In this document: one piece after another, positions 37,777-48,364 of the stretch | How positions within the stretch are numbered: the stretch's first letter is position 1 | Layout: each line of letters begins with the position of its first letter | Assembly: GCF_901709675.1 (NCBI RefSeq) | Contig: NC_051098.1 | Span: 7,691,000-7,754,999, forward strand | Origin: Syngnathus acus | Taxonomy: Eukaryota > Chordata > Actinopteri > Syngnathiformes > Syngnathidae | DNA: 64,000 nucleotides | Reading direction: 5' to 3' | Notes under the pieces: model-generated | What the model was told of the DNA's origin: nothing | What the model saw: the letters and a program-made list of their open reading frames with translations, nothing else | The model's database searches: none | Program-made: the position numbers and the translations under genes

Positions 37777-40700
37777 ATTACCACGGACAAGATGAGAAAG
37801 GGTGTACTGTATATTTCAAGGCAGAAGCATGAGTTAGGTGACGAGAAGACCAGGTTAATTTTTTCTTTAAATAAATACTGTAAGGTTTTTCCATGATTAA
37901 CCTTCACTAAGTTTGTGTGCGTGTTTGCGCGAGTACTGTGTGTTAATCTCAGGAGATAGAAGAAAATGTATGCCATACTGTACTCCTATAGGCAATGCAA
38001 ATATGATTCTGCTTGATGTACGTTGATTCACAAGAAAGAGAGGTAAGAAAAAACAATGTCACAGCAAGCAGACAGCGTCGCATGTGATGAAAGGAGCTAT
38101 ACAAAGGAAGTGTCACGTAAGTAGTCCCTAAAATAAAAAGAACTGAACTAATTATGCTCTGTTGTTGTTTATACAACGCTCGAGCCCCCATCTTTTATTC
38201 ATCAAGACACAAGGCGGATAGAGGTTCTCTGTCATAGTCGCTCGTGCTCACTCTCTCAAATCTCATTTTAAACAGAACCCATTGAGCCGTGGAACCGCAT
38301 TCCGCATCACAATGAACCATTGCCTTTTGCTAAGAAAAGGGACAAAGAAAAATGGCATTTGCATTGTAAACCGGTGGATGGGTCAAGAGCAACTGTAAGC
38401 TTGTTGAAAGAGCGAGAGAGAGCGAGAGAGAAACTGAGGCTTTTCTAAATGTTACCTGACAATCACCGCCGCATGCCAACCAAATATTAAGGAAGTTAAG
38501 TCAACGCAGGGCAGCCCGCTGGCTTGCAGCCACTCATCAGTCCTGCATGCGCTATTGAACATTTTTCCAATTCCAACAGACAAGTTGCATTTGCTTTTTG
38601 GATGACATCTTAATGTTTACTTCCCTAGCCTAATTGTAATGCAAACCTTAAATAAAACATTTTCCCACATCAAATGAAGCAAGAGGAACAGAAAACTCAA
38701 TGGATTTTAAAAATGCAAATACATGACAACTTGGCAAGTGAAAATAAGGAGATGAGTTGTAAATAGACTAAAATCAAATTGAAAGACAAAGGTTGTAATT
38801 AAAGTTATAATATTAAAAGAATGTGGTACAGTACCAACATTAATGTATAATCTGTGCCTAATGATGATTAAAATATTTTAATACAAGATATATTAAGGTT
38901 TTATCGAAGGAAGCGATAATGGGGATTAAAAAATTATGTTTCATAATTTGCATCAATTTTCATTCCAAAACCTAAACGTCTCATGTATTTGTTCAAATAT
39001 TTTTTTAATAAAATATCATTGCAATTATTTATTAGAATTTTTTTATCATAATAATCTTACTTTTGCCATTCATTTTCTGGGGGTGTACTTTTGTCACCTT
39101 TCATGTCTATTTTTTTTTTTTCTGAAGAACTTGTTAGTTTGCTATAAAGTTTTTTTTTCTTCAGGGTTAACCTAAGCGAGGCAATTGTCTGTTTTTCTGT
39201 TGTTCTTTTATGAGGAGGAGTTAAAGATAATTCAAGGTGACTGTGTCTGTCTGAAATCAAGACCAAGAAGCAACAGTCCACTTCAACACTGCACTATACC
39301 TTGGTTTTCATTATTTTTATTATAGCGCTAAAACAGCGTGAGAGGTGTATGGGGTTGTTCGACCAATATTACAGACTACTACTATGAAAAGCAATCAAGG
39401 GTTGCCATGGCAATGACAAATCAAAATGCTTTTGAACCTGACAGTTGAAAGTAAAACTATTACACAGTTTATTTTTTATTATCATGCTTCAATGGCAACA
39501 CAAGTCCCTAGAAAGAGAGGGGGAAAGGATACATTAAAAATAGAGGTTTGGCGCTCCAGACACCTTTAGAGTTTATGTGATCCATCTTTGAGCTGCCATC
39601 TGGCCACCTTGGCTTCTGTTAATAGCAGGCTTTGCTCTGAGCTAACCAAAATGTGGTTCAAGTCATGCAGCGAGGGAGAGAAGGGCAGACAAAAGCCTTG
39701 GGGTGTGGAAGGCAGGAGGTAAAGGTAACAGGAGAGAGATGCAGCAGTGCACAAAGAGTACCAGGGCTATATTGGAGGTATATACATGGAGAAGAAAGAC
39801 AAAAAAGAGACTGAAAAAGCCTGAGCTTAAGAGGCAGCTGCAGGAGCAAGTGCACTTCAGGGGGAACATGTACTTAGAATGAGGAGTAAAGCAAAGAAGC
39901 AAAGCTTTGGAGTACATATGCCTCAGGGACGAAATATCTTTTGTCTTCCCACCATCGGGAACATTTTTGGAATAAACCTGGCCAAGCATTTTTTTCTTTT
40001 TTTTGTAAATCTTACTTTGAAGATGGGTGAAGCTAATGCTTTTTCCCCAGAGTTGTGATCGAAAGTACCTCTGCCCACATTAATTCCTCCCTCGTCGGTA
40101 TATATGCATGCGTCACAGTTCCTATCGAATGTAAGTGCACAATTGTTGACACACCAAGCACCACCTTGGTTGTGCGCCTGCATTTGTTGTCTGGAGTGAC
40201 TGGCAAGGAGACGTGACCAATTTGATTTTTAAGTCTCCACGGCTGCTCTCTTTATCCCCCTGTCAAAAAAATGACATCACTAAGCAAGACGGCCTGGTAC
40301 CGCAACTGCCAAATCTCAGAGGGGAGCACGCAAGTGGAATTCATCAGTACTGGATCTGTAATTGTTCTCTTACATGCAGGTGTACTCTGCCTGAGTTCCC
40401 AATGGGGAAAGGTTTGTAAATGGAAAATAATGGCGCCCAATTAGAAGCAATATTGTGTTGAAAGGAGAAAGTCTTGCGTTTTAGCAAAGGGAGATGCTAA
40501 TTACTTTAAGCCTGGGGGATAGTTTGAATGGATCAGCATCTCACTCAGTGGCAGCTCTCTCATTGGCAGTCCTAGATGTAGTATTCTCCTGACACATATG
40601 TAAAACTAAATTTGGGTCGAACAACAGCAAATGACAGGTTGATTAATGAAACTGAGAACAATCTAACACATGTTGGTTCAAATGTCAGGATATAGTACAT

Positions 40701-41029
40701 ACTGACTGTTTTAAAGACAGTTTTAAAGCCATGGGTTAGAAAGACTAATTTCGTGTTGCTTATCGTCCACGTGCTTTCTTCTTCTTACTTTTTTTTTTTT
40801 TTTTAAACATTAACTTACATGTACTACCTTGACAAGTAGCCACTCCGGTTGCATATAAAATTAAGATAATTTGTACCCTTCATTTTATACATTTTCATCT
40901 GCCGTGCCCAAACCGGAAGGGAACTTTCACTTGACTCACAGGATCTTCCAGTTCACCTGAAGTGTGGCATATGAAATTATCTGAATTAAATGCAACATCC
41001 AAGTCATCTTTGTTTTTCCCATTTTATAT
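37777..41029. other. Intergenic, possible conserved stretch at its end
   Basis: No gene is recognised. About 40190-40580 is repeat-free and contains GATGCTAATTACTTTAAGCC and GGCGCCCAATTAG, a composition typical of vertebrate developmental enhancers. T runs occur at 39110-39160 and 40790-40805. Confidence 0.35.
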
Positions 41030-41043
41030 TTGTGCGCAATATC

Positions 41044-41224
41044 CATCCATCCATTTTCTGAACCACTTAGTCCCCACGGGGGTCGCGGGTGTGCTGGAGC
41101 CTATCCCAGCCGTCATCGGGCAGTAGGCGGGGTACACCCTGAACCGGTTGCCAGCCAATCCCAGGGCGCACCAAGACAAACAACCATTTGCACTCGCACT
41201 CACCCAGTGCGCCACTGAGCTGCC
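41044..41224 (-). mobile_element. Internally deleted tRNA-derived SINE, minus strand
   Basis: Read on the minus strand it starts GGCAGCTCAGTGGCGCACTG (tRNA-like head with A box). It jumps directly to GAGTGCAAATGGTTGTTTGT and the CAACCGGTTCAGGGTGTACC tail, ending AGAAAATGGATGGATGGAT. The B box and central domain present in the + copy are missing. A 14-bp direct repeat flanks it, TTGTGCGCAATATC at 41030-41043 and TTGTGCACAATATC at 41225-41238, with one mismatch. It therefore looks like a complete insertion of a short-form SINE, or a later precise internal deletion. Confidence 0.85.
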
Positions 41225-41257
41225 TTGTGCACAATATCAGACAACAAAATCCCTCGA

Positions 41258-41609
41258 CTCGGTGGCGCACTGGTGAGCACGTCCACCTCACAGTTAGGAG
41301 GGTGCCGGTTCGAATCCACCTCCAACCCTCCCCGTGTGGAGTTTGCATGTTCTCCCCGTGCCCGCGTGGGTTTTCTCCGGGCACTCTGGTTTCCTCCTAC
41401 ATCTCCAAAACATGCTTGGTAGGCCAATTGAGCACTCCAAATTGCCCCTAAGTGTGAGTGCGGATGGTTGTTTGTCTCTGTGTGCCCTGCGATTGGCTGG
41501 CAACCGGTTCAGGGTGTCTCCCGCCTACTGCCTGATACTGCTGGGATATGCTCCAGCATGCCCGCGACACCCATGGGGATAGGCGGTATAGAAAATGGAC
41601 GGATGGACG
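41258..41609 (+). mobile_element. Full-length tRNA-derived SINE (V-SINE-like), + strand
   Basis: The order is a tRNA-related head with A box GTGGCGCACTGGTG (41262-41275) and B box GGTTCGAATCC (41307-41317). A central domain GTGTGGAGTTTGCATGTTCT...GGTTTTCTCCGGGCACTCTG follows, then the LINE-type 3' tail GGCTGGCAACCGGTTCAGGG...GGCGGTATAGAAAATGGACG. This layout matches the vertebrate V-SINE pattern known from zebrafish and other fish. Short direct repeats AAAATCCCT (41247-41255) and AAAATTCCT (41610-41618) may be the target duplication. The tRNA-like head is not a functional tRNA. Confidence 0.85.
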
Positions 41610-41618
41610 AAAATTCCT

Positions 41619-43372
41619 TTGTTTTTTTTTCTATCGTGTTTTTAGAAGAAAACACGTCATTATTTTTTTCTAATGTCAGTTTTACATTGGAAAAAATGAA
41701 CGAATGATACACTGTGTAGCGATTGCTGTAATAACACTGGCGATCATCACACTACCTCTCCTTCCAGAGGATGTCTCACCCAGGTGGCACATTCCAGTCA
41801 TTGAAAAGCCGATGTCAAGTGCAAATTGCACAGTGTCACCTATTACAAGGCTCCTTCCAATTTTCAAGTCTGAGGAGTAGTACCCTCGACCAAGATTTGA
41901 AACAGGTTCGATTAGGTTGCAGTATAACATCAGTTTCTGACAAAGGCACTACAGGCACTTTTTTCCCCCAAACTCAAAGTCTGCTTAAACTTATCCAACT
42001 CCAGTGAAGCAAATTACTTTGACCTACAAAAAATGTTTAATAAATATACTGGGACTTACACACATGACAATTTCACAGCCATCATGAGCTAGTGAATTAC
42101 TTTTCTGTTGAGACAGACATCATGCAACTTTATCTTTCTCATCTGCTCGACTATTTTGAGGAGGCTGGCAATGCACTCTTCAACTCTGTTGTTGTCAGAT
42201 TAATTGACAAAATCATCAGCCTGTCAAAGTCTTGCAAACACGAGTCCCTTTTGTATTCCCTTCACTGTCACTGCATTGCCATCCACTGTTATGTGCTGTT
42301 GACAATTACAGGAATGATAAACTAGGAGCAGGCTCTTATGTGCACAATTCAAAATGGTTTTAAGCTCATTGTGCTGCTCGTGGCTTATGGCAGAGAAAAT
42401 TACTTAAGGCCACACTGCATGGTACCATGTTTAATGCTTTGTTTGATTCCTTCTCTCTAAGAACCTTTCTTAGAAGCACAAGTGTAATTCTACAGTTTGA
42501 ATTGAACCAGCAAACGTCTTCATCCCAGCCAAACAACTCTTTTGTTGAAGCCGACTTTTTTTTTGCAGTGGATGTAACAAATGAGAGAGTAGATACAGGA
42601 CTGTGAAGGTTGGTTGTCTCTAGACCTGAATATTGAAGATGTTGTATTACTTCTTTGCCCATACTTCACAGTCTGACCCCAAGCTACACTATTTCTCCCT
42701 TCAGTACAAATAAAATTGTAAATATGCATTGTTATATTGCTTTAAAATGTAATTATGGGTACTGTATTTTCTCTGTTATTATGACTCGGTGGCAAGGGTG
42801 GCCGGAAGACGCACCCACTGTCTTTTATGTGTGCATTTTATTTAAGTGCTTGCCCTATTCTAAAGGGCATCTCGACTTGTTCCCAGACTGGTTTGTGATG
42901 TGAGTTACAAGTAACATGAGTCACCGCAAGGTTTCCAGAAAGGCCTGTACTTGTCTAAGAATACTGAGAAAATTTTAATCTGTAGAAAATTAGAACTTGC
43001 ACTGAAGGGCAGCGGCTAAGAATCGTTTGACCAGGTTGGAATTCTTTGCCTGAAGAGGACGATAATCATTTAGAGGGCTGCTTTTTTTCCATTCATCATT
43101 TTTTATTGTTCATTTATTTAATTGGACTTGTTACATGCAGTACATCATCATAATCATACGATAAAACGGGTATTTAGCTATGATTGATATCAACTCACCC
43201 AAGACCCTGAACATGATAAGCAGCACAGAATAGATGGATGGAAGAAAAAAATTACCATTAAAATAATCAAAACTATAGCATAATTTCTTCAAAAGAAGAA
43301 ATAGCCTCGTAAACATGTACTCCAGCCAAATGACTGCAAGAAAGAAAGGTGAAATGGAGTGGTTTTTTTAAT
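41619..43372. other. Upstream region of the somatolactin gene
   Basis: No other gene is seen. It is the likely promoter-proximal flank. No classical TATAAA box lies close to the proposed first exon. The nearest AT-rich candidate is TTAAAATAA at 43258-43266. One strong POU-type site is present at 42.72 kb. Confidence 0.4.
42720..42729 (+). promoter_or_regulatory. POU-type (Pit-1/Oct-like) site
   Basis: AAATATGCAT contains TATGCAT, which fits the TATNCAT core bound by the pituitary factor Pit-1 (POU1F1), a known regulator of growth hormone, prolactin and somatolactin. It lies about 650 bp upstream of the proposed first coding exon. Function is inferred. Confidence 0.35.
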
Positions 43373-43391
43373 ATGGAAAACATTGGCCCTG
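43373..43391 (+). CDS. smtla: Somatolactin exon 1, coding part (candidate)
   Basis: It encodes Met-Glu-Asn-Ile-Gly-Pro plus one base, then a strong donor G|GTAAGTG. Growth hormone family genes typically have a very short first coding exon ending in phase 1, and this 19-nt exon fits. It gives a 232-residue precursor. The ATG has A at -3 and G at +4. Competing candidates are ATGACTGCAAG at 43330-43348 (also phase 1, weaker donor GTGAAA) and an ATG at about 43718 with a poor donor. A transcript would decide. Confidence 0.5.
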
Positions 43392-46300
43392 GTAAGTGAA
43401 TAATCCTCAAGTGTGAATATATTTTAGATTTGTGAATAGGCATCCTGTATGAAGCAGAATCCAGCAATGTGACACCCATCACAAGCGTTTTCTAATCCCT
43501 AGAAACCCGAGAGGCCTAGCAACAGGATTACACATAATCTTTAGTTGAGTCATGATCGAACTCAGCAGCGCAAAGGGACAGAAAGTAGCCATTAACAAAT
43601 GTACAAACAGACAAACCAAATAAGTCACTTAAAAGTTTTCATCTTTACTCTTTTTGCTCATTGAATCATAGTAGAAACATTTTATTTTCCTCTAACTGTA
43701 GTTTGTGTGGGTCTAAATGAGTTTCTCAATATTTCTGGTTTTAATAGGTCATTGACCAGCACATCTGACTATAGTTGCCACTTCGACTTTACGTATATGC
43801 CATTTATGTAGGTCCTACATTAAAAATGGGCAAAGTATGGCTAAGGGGACGCATGGAAATAATTAAGAACTGACAGTCCAGTCCTGTAATATTTGTTGCA
43901 TTATTTTTTTAATAGATTTTTTGAAAATAATCTAAATTAAAATGAGAACATTATCTTTTTATACAAATGAAAATTAATTATGGCTGCAAGTTTATTTCAT
44001 TTCTTTAATCAAATTAAAATCAACAATTTTACAATTATATCATTAACATTTTTAAATCATTTTTTTAAATATCTATTTTATTTTAGAATCTGTTTTGATT
44101 TATCATTGGATTACTTACAATTAATCACATGAAAATAGTATTGTGAAAAATAATTACAAACACATTTGAACTTGAGGGGGGAGGGGTAACTTGTTCACGA
44201 ATGACATGGCTCCTCCATACATTTTAAAACTCAAATGTGGCACTTGAGCACAAAAATGTGCCCACCCCTGCCAGAGGTGACCTTTTCTTATATTCATGGT
44301 TTGGTCACTCTACATAAGAGACTGACCTCTTAAGGCCATCACCTAGAAGACCTCAGGGACTGAAAAATTCACAGAATGACTGGTATTCTCGCACACTGTC
44401 ATGTCTAAATACGTACATTGCTTAAGCCTGTTTTCCTTGAAGCATGGCAAACGACATTAAACAAGATTTTTAAAGTTGAATTCTATCATGGAAAAGCATG
44501 CAGTTACATTTTCTGCATTGTTTGTGTTTGTTTTCAGCTATACAGGGAGCTCTATGGGCTTTGTTGTCCTGGCCTTGCCTCCTCAGCACCAGTTTCCTGC
44601 TCGAGTGTACGGACCAGGACCAGGTCATCCACCCCTACTGTTTATCTATTTCACAGGACAAGCTTCTGGATAGGGTGATCCAGCATGCCGAGCTCATCCA
44701 ACATGTCGCAGAAGAGTCATGTTCTTTGTTTGTAAGTACCGCAAACACAGAAATTCAATATTTGCAGCACAGAGTGGGGCTAGCCTTAAGCACACGTGTA
44801 TATGTTAGAAGGATTCGCAAATCCATAACAACCCATTTTATTCAATTAACAAGAGGAGAATTCCATATCTGCTGAATACAAGAAAATTCCATATTTTACG
44901 TATATGTGGCTTCTCTCCCTCCCCTTGTGTCTGCATCATCTGCAGGAGGACATATTTGTCCCATATCCATTGCGGCTTCAAAGTAACCAGGAGGCCTATG
45001 CGTGCCTTACAAAGGCCATCCCTATTCCAAGCTCCATTGGTGAAGTCCAGCAAATGTCTGTAAGCACAAGCTGATGCATTTTTTTTTTTTTAACTACGAC
45101 CTGTTATTTTAAACATCAAGTGAAGTATGAAAGAAGCTGGGAAAGTATGAGTCCGTCCTGAATTGGGGGGCAATTTAGCTATTAGCACTTTTGAAAAAAA
45201 ATAGTAATTATTTCATAATGTTTTGTTATGTTTAAGAAAAACACGTAATAAGCCATGATATAATTTGATTGGTTAGCTCATTCATAGTAAGTGGTAAACT
45301 TTAATGCAATGAATTTAGTTGATGAATTTAGCAGTTGACAAAACATCTAGATTTAAATATACGTATATAAAGATTTTATTTGCATTTTTTTATTTTATTT
45401 TAGTATAACTGTTTTACAAATCAGTTTCATGAATCAGTACAATGCAGCTCACAACAAGTATAGTTTACACATTACTGTTTGTCCATGACTTGTGTATGGA
45501 TGATTTAAAATTTTATGAAGTGAGGAGTTCAGATCAATTTAAGAGGGACCCATAAATTTTCTGTCATAACATGTAACTCGTATGTCTAGTAAATCATGTG
45601 TGTCTTCTAGGACAAATGGTTGCTCCACTCGGTGCTAATGCTGGTCCAATCGTGGATTGAGCCCTTGGTTTACCTACAGACAACACTGGACCGCTATGAT
45701 GGAGCTCCAGAAATGCTCCTCAATAAGACCAAATGGATGTCAGACAAACTTATCAGTTTGGAGCATGGAGTCGTCGTTCTCACTAAAAAGGTAAGTCCGT
45801 AAATTGCGTAGTGAAAGCTTCAAGAACAATCTGGCTCACGATAATGGTTGTTGACCTCATGAAGTTTTCCATATAAAATTCCGGAGACCAAAGAGTTTTA
45901 ATCATATAGTTTTTTTTTTTTTTTAAACTTCAGTGATTCAACTGTCTTAACTGTTACATACGTGTAAAAAACTAAAAAAAATGTTTATGTGTATGAAACT
46001 CGAACTACACTTCACTAGTCATTTACACGCGAATTAGTAGCCATCATGCTTGCAGTTTTCAGCATTTTTATATACCAATTATTAACTGTTGATTCAAATT
46101 GCAGTATAATGAAAAACTAAAGCGAGACAAGATTTCACAATATAATTTATACATTTTTTGTGACATTTTTGTGCGGTGTTGCGCTCTGAGGTTTTTCTAG
46201 TTTCAAATATTTCGCTTTTCTCAATAATAGTTAGGAAACCTCGCACATTGAAAATGAACAATTAATCAGTGATTTTGACAACTACTGTTCAAATCTTTAT

Positions 46301-46548
46301 GTTGCAATCAATATGAGTCAAATATTCCCATGATGTGACTGAATGTATCCGTCCAGATGCTGAATGAGGGCCTACTGACGAGTTACAGCGACCAAGGCTT
46401 GTTCCAATACGACATGCAGACTGATATGGTAGAATCTGTCATGAGGGACTACGTCTTACTCAGCTGCTTCAAGAAAGACTCCCATAAAATGGTGACATTC
46501 CTCAAGCTTCTTAAATGTAGACAAATCGAAGATTACAACTGTGCATAA
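43373..46548 (+). CDS. smtla: Somatolactin (SL-alpha type), five coding exons
   Basis: This is a fish-only pituitary hormone of the growth hormone/prolactin family, secreted from the pars intermedia and linked to body colour, ion balance and reproduction. Joined exons are 43373-43391, 44538-44731, 44946-45059, 45611-45790 and 46357-46548. They give 699 nt, or 232 residues, close to the usual 231. Residues 1-25 form a signal peptide ([14 protein letters not shown] core), leaving a 207-residue mature hormone. Family blocks seen are [36 protein letters not shown] and [15 protein letters not shown]. All seven mature cysteines are present at 30, 41, 68, 91, 206, 223 and 231, so the large and small disulfide loops can form. 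An N-glycosylation site N-K-T is at 147. Exons 2-5 are near certain; exon 1 is a best fit. Intron phases (1,0,0,0) match the family. It is undamaged and probably functional. Confidence 0.95.
44538..44731 (+). CDS. smtla: Somatolactin exon 2
   Basis: The acceptor is TTTGTTTTCAG and the donor TTT|GTAAGTACC. It encodes the rest of the signal peptide and the N-terminal part with cysteines 30, 41 and 68 and the helix 1 block [14 protein letters not shown] second AG eight bases further in (44544-44545) would break the frame with the proposed exon 1. Confidence 0.93.
44946..45059 (+). CDS. smtla: Somatolactin exon 3
   Basis: The 114-nt exon has acceptor CATCTGCAG and donor TCT|GTAAGC, phase 0 on both sides. 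It encodes [17 protein letters not shown], with Cys 91, and a proline-rich loop IPIPSS. Confidence 0.95.
45611..45790 (+). CDS. smtla: Somatolactin exon 4
   Basis: The 180-nt exon has acceptor GTCTTCTAG and donor AAG|GTAAGTCC. It encodes helix 2 ([19 protein letters not shown]), the glycosylation site LLNKTKW and the start of helix 3 ([12 protein letters not shown]). Confidence 0.97.
46357..46548 (+). CDS. smtla: Somatolactin exon 5, terminal
   Basis: The acceptor is ATCCGTCCAG. It encodes helix 4 ([19 protein letters not shown]) and the C-terminal small loop [11 protein letters not shown], then TAA. It carries Cys 206, 223 and 231. Confidence 0.97.
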   Translation: MLNEGLLTSYSDQGLFQYDMQTDMVESVMRDYVLLSCFKKDSHKMVTFLKLLKCRQIEDYNCA

Positions 46549-46631
46549 AACCAAAGTCACATACTTTTAAACTTGATAAGTATTCCTAGTAGATAGCGTC
46601 ATGGGGGAAAATGACTTGAGAAAAAAACTGA

Positions 46632-46637
46632 AATAAA
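46632..46637 (+). terminator. Poly(A) signal of the somatolactin gene
   Basis: A canonical AATAAA lies 84 bp after the stop codon, in CTGAAATAAATCTTTC. It implies a short 3' UTR of about 100 bases. Confidence 0.8.
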
Positions 46638-46659
46638 TCTTTCAAAGACAATATACCTT

Positions 46660-48360
46660 GTGTATTTGATCATTTATCAAGTAATTTATCAAGGTTAATA
46701 CTAGCTAAAGTATCAATCTGTGTATTGATGTGCCGCCAAGAAGTTTCCTGTCCAGATGTTCAGAACTCAAACCTGTTTATAATATTAACAGTCAGAGCGC
46801 AATACCCGAGAGTAATTTTGACTACCTCTGGCTTAATTAACTAAATGAAGAATGTTGCAGCCCTTGACAGGCTTATTATAATCAAGTCATCCGCATGGCA
46901 ATCACAGTCATTTTTATTAATTTTTAAAACATCAAAGGCCCCACAAATGATGTGAAAACAATCAGTGTTAGTGCTTACTGCTGTTATAGTGTGTGCTGTA
47001 CTCATAATGACCAACAATTAGACCAATCCTGAGATTTTAGTAACGACTGATTAAATACTGGCGCCAGTATCAACTATACAGAGTACTTTTTGGTTAAATA
47101 GAATGATATTTTTTAAATTGCTTGTTCTATTAAATGTCAGATAAAACGTACACATTTAATTCTTAAGCATGCCGTAATAATGGAAACATACCTGCATTGT
47201 TGTAATGAAAGTTACCATGTACAAAGTAGTAGTACTCTACATATTCTTAGTCCCTGCCTCTCAAATTCCTTCAGTCCAGACACCTTCTCCTATCTTGTTT
47301 TGATTTAATTTATCAAATAACCTCATCAGTGCAACCTTATTTAGCATTGTTTCGGTTTCCTTTCCGCTGGACTTGTCCTGTCAATCAGAAAGAACACAAG
47401 AGGGAAAATTGTGCACTCTGCTTTCAGGTAGTTACTTGCAGTTAACTTCATGCGATCCTCACTCAGACAATTTATTTTGTGTTGTGACATAATAGATAGA
47501 AAAAGCTCAAACCATAATATAACTCTAAAATGTCTACCAGCAGGGGTCTACTCAAGTGCCCAGGAACCAACTCAGCTCGTCACACACAGTTTACTTTGGC
47601 CCAAGATAAGCAGAATATTATGGAGTAATAAATTCCAGACATTTTTATAGAACCGCCTTTCCATCATGTGCTAACACTTGAAAGAGCCCCAAGTGTGTTG
47701 CATTCTATGCAAGATAATTGTATATGTTATAATTGAAACTCCATGGCTTGGAGGCAGAAAATCTAATTAAGCCTGCATGATGATTTACTTGTTGGTTCAA
47801 AAGACAAAGAGCATCAGCATTAGCTGGGTGGATGCTTAAACCTTGTAGTGTTTAGAGCATTTGTTTTCTTTGTAGCCAGTGGCTCTTATTTTAATGGTGA
47901 TGTGTATTCAAGTCAAACAGGAGACAAAACATTTACAGGCATAGGGTTACCTAACGCGTTATAATTCACAAACCCACAGGCAGACTGTGCATTTGGTTTC
48001 AGTGGCAATTTACCAGACTTAAAACTTAACCACACACGCACACACACACTTGAAATAAGTAATACAATTTACATTTGATGGTTTTCCAAGCAGATTGTGG
48101 AAGGACAAAAAAATCCATCTTGACACACGTCACATAGCAGATTCTTTGTTCAAAATAATCTCTTATAGAAATCTGACAATTAGCTCTTGAAGACTTTGAT
48201 TAGAAAGGTAAAGAACATGCTGAAATTCAGACAGAATACCAAATTGTATTTATCTTTTAAATATTACCCTGACCAAAATAATGTCAGAAAATGTACCATT
48301 TGTAGAAGTATGCTTTCTTCTCTCTCTCGCTTTTTTTTATTTTTTTTTTATTCGACCAGC
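46660..48360. other. Intergenic, no gene seen
   Basis: This is the downstream flank of the somatolactin gene. No second gene is visible. A perfect PBX-MEIS site is at 47378-47387 and a short CA run at about 48024-48045. Confidence 0.45.
47378..47387 (-). promoter_or_regulatory. Perfect PBX-MEIS/PREP site
   Basis: CTGTCAATCA on the + strand is TGATTGACAG on the minus strand. It lies about 0.8 kb beyond the somatolactin stop codon. Confidence 0.4.
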
Positions 48361-48364
48361 CCCT

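Noticed and set aside
41262-41330. Possible tRNA gene with A and B boxes
   Set aside because: The cloverleaf is not complete, and the head continues into a SINE core and tail.
41024-41582. Cluster of overlapping open frames on both strands
   Set aside because: They fall inside the G+C-rich SINE pair and carry no domain.
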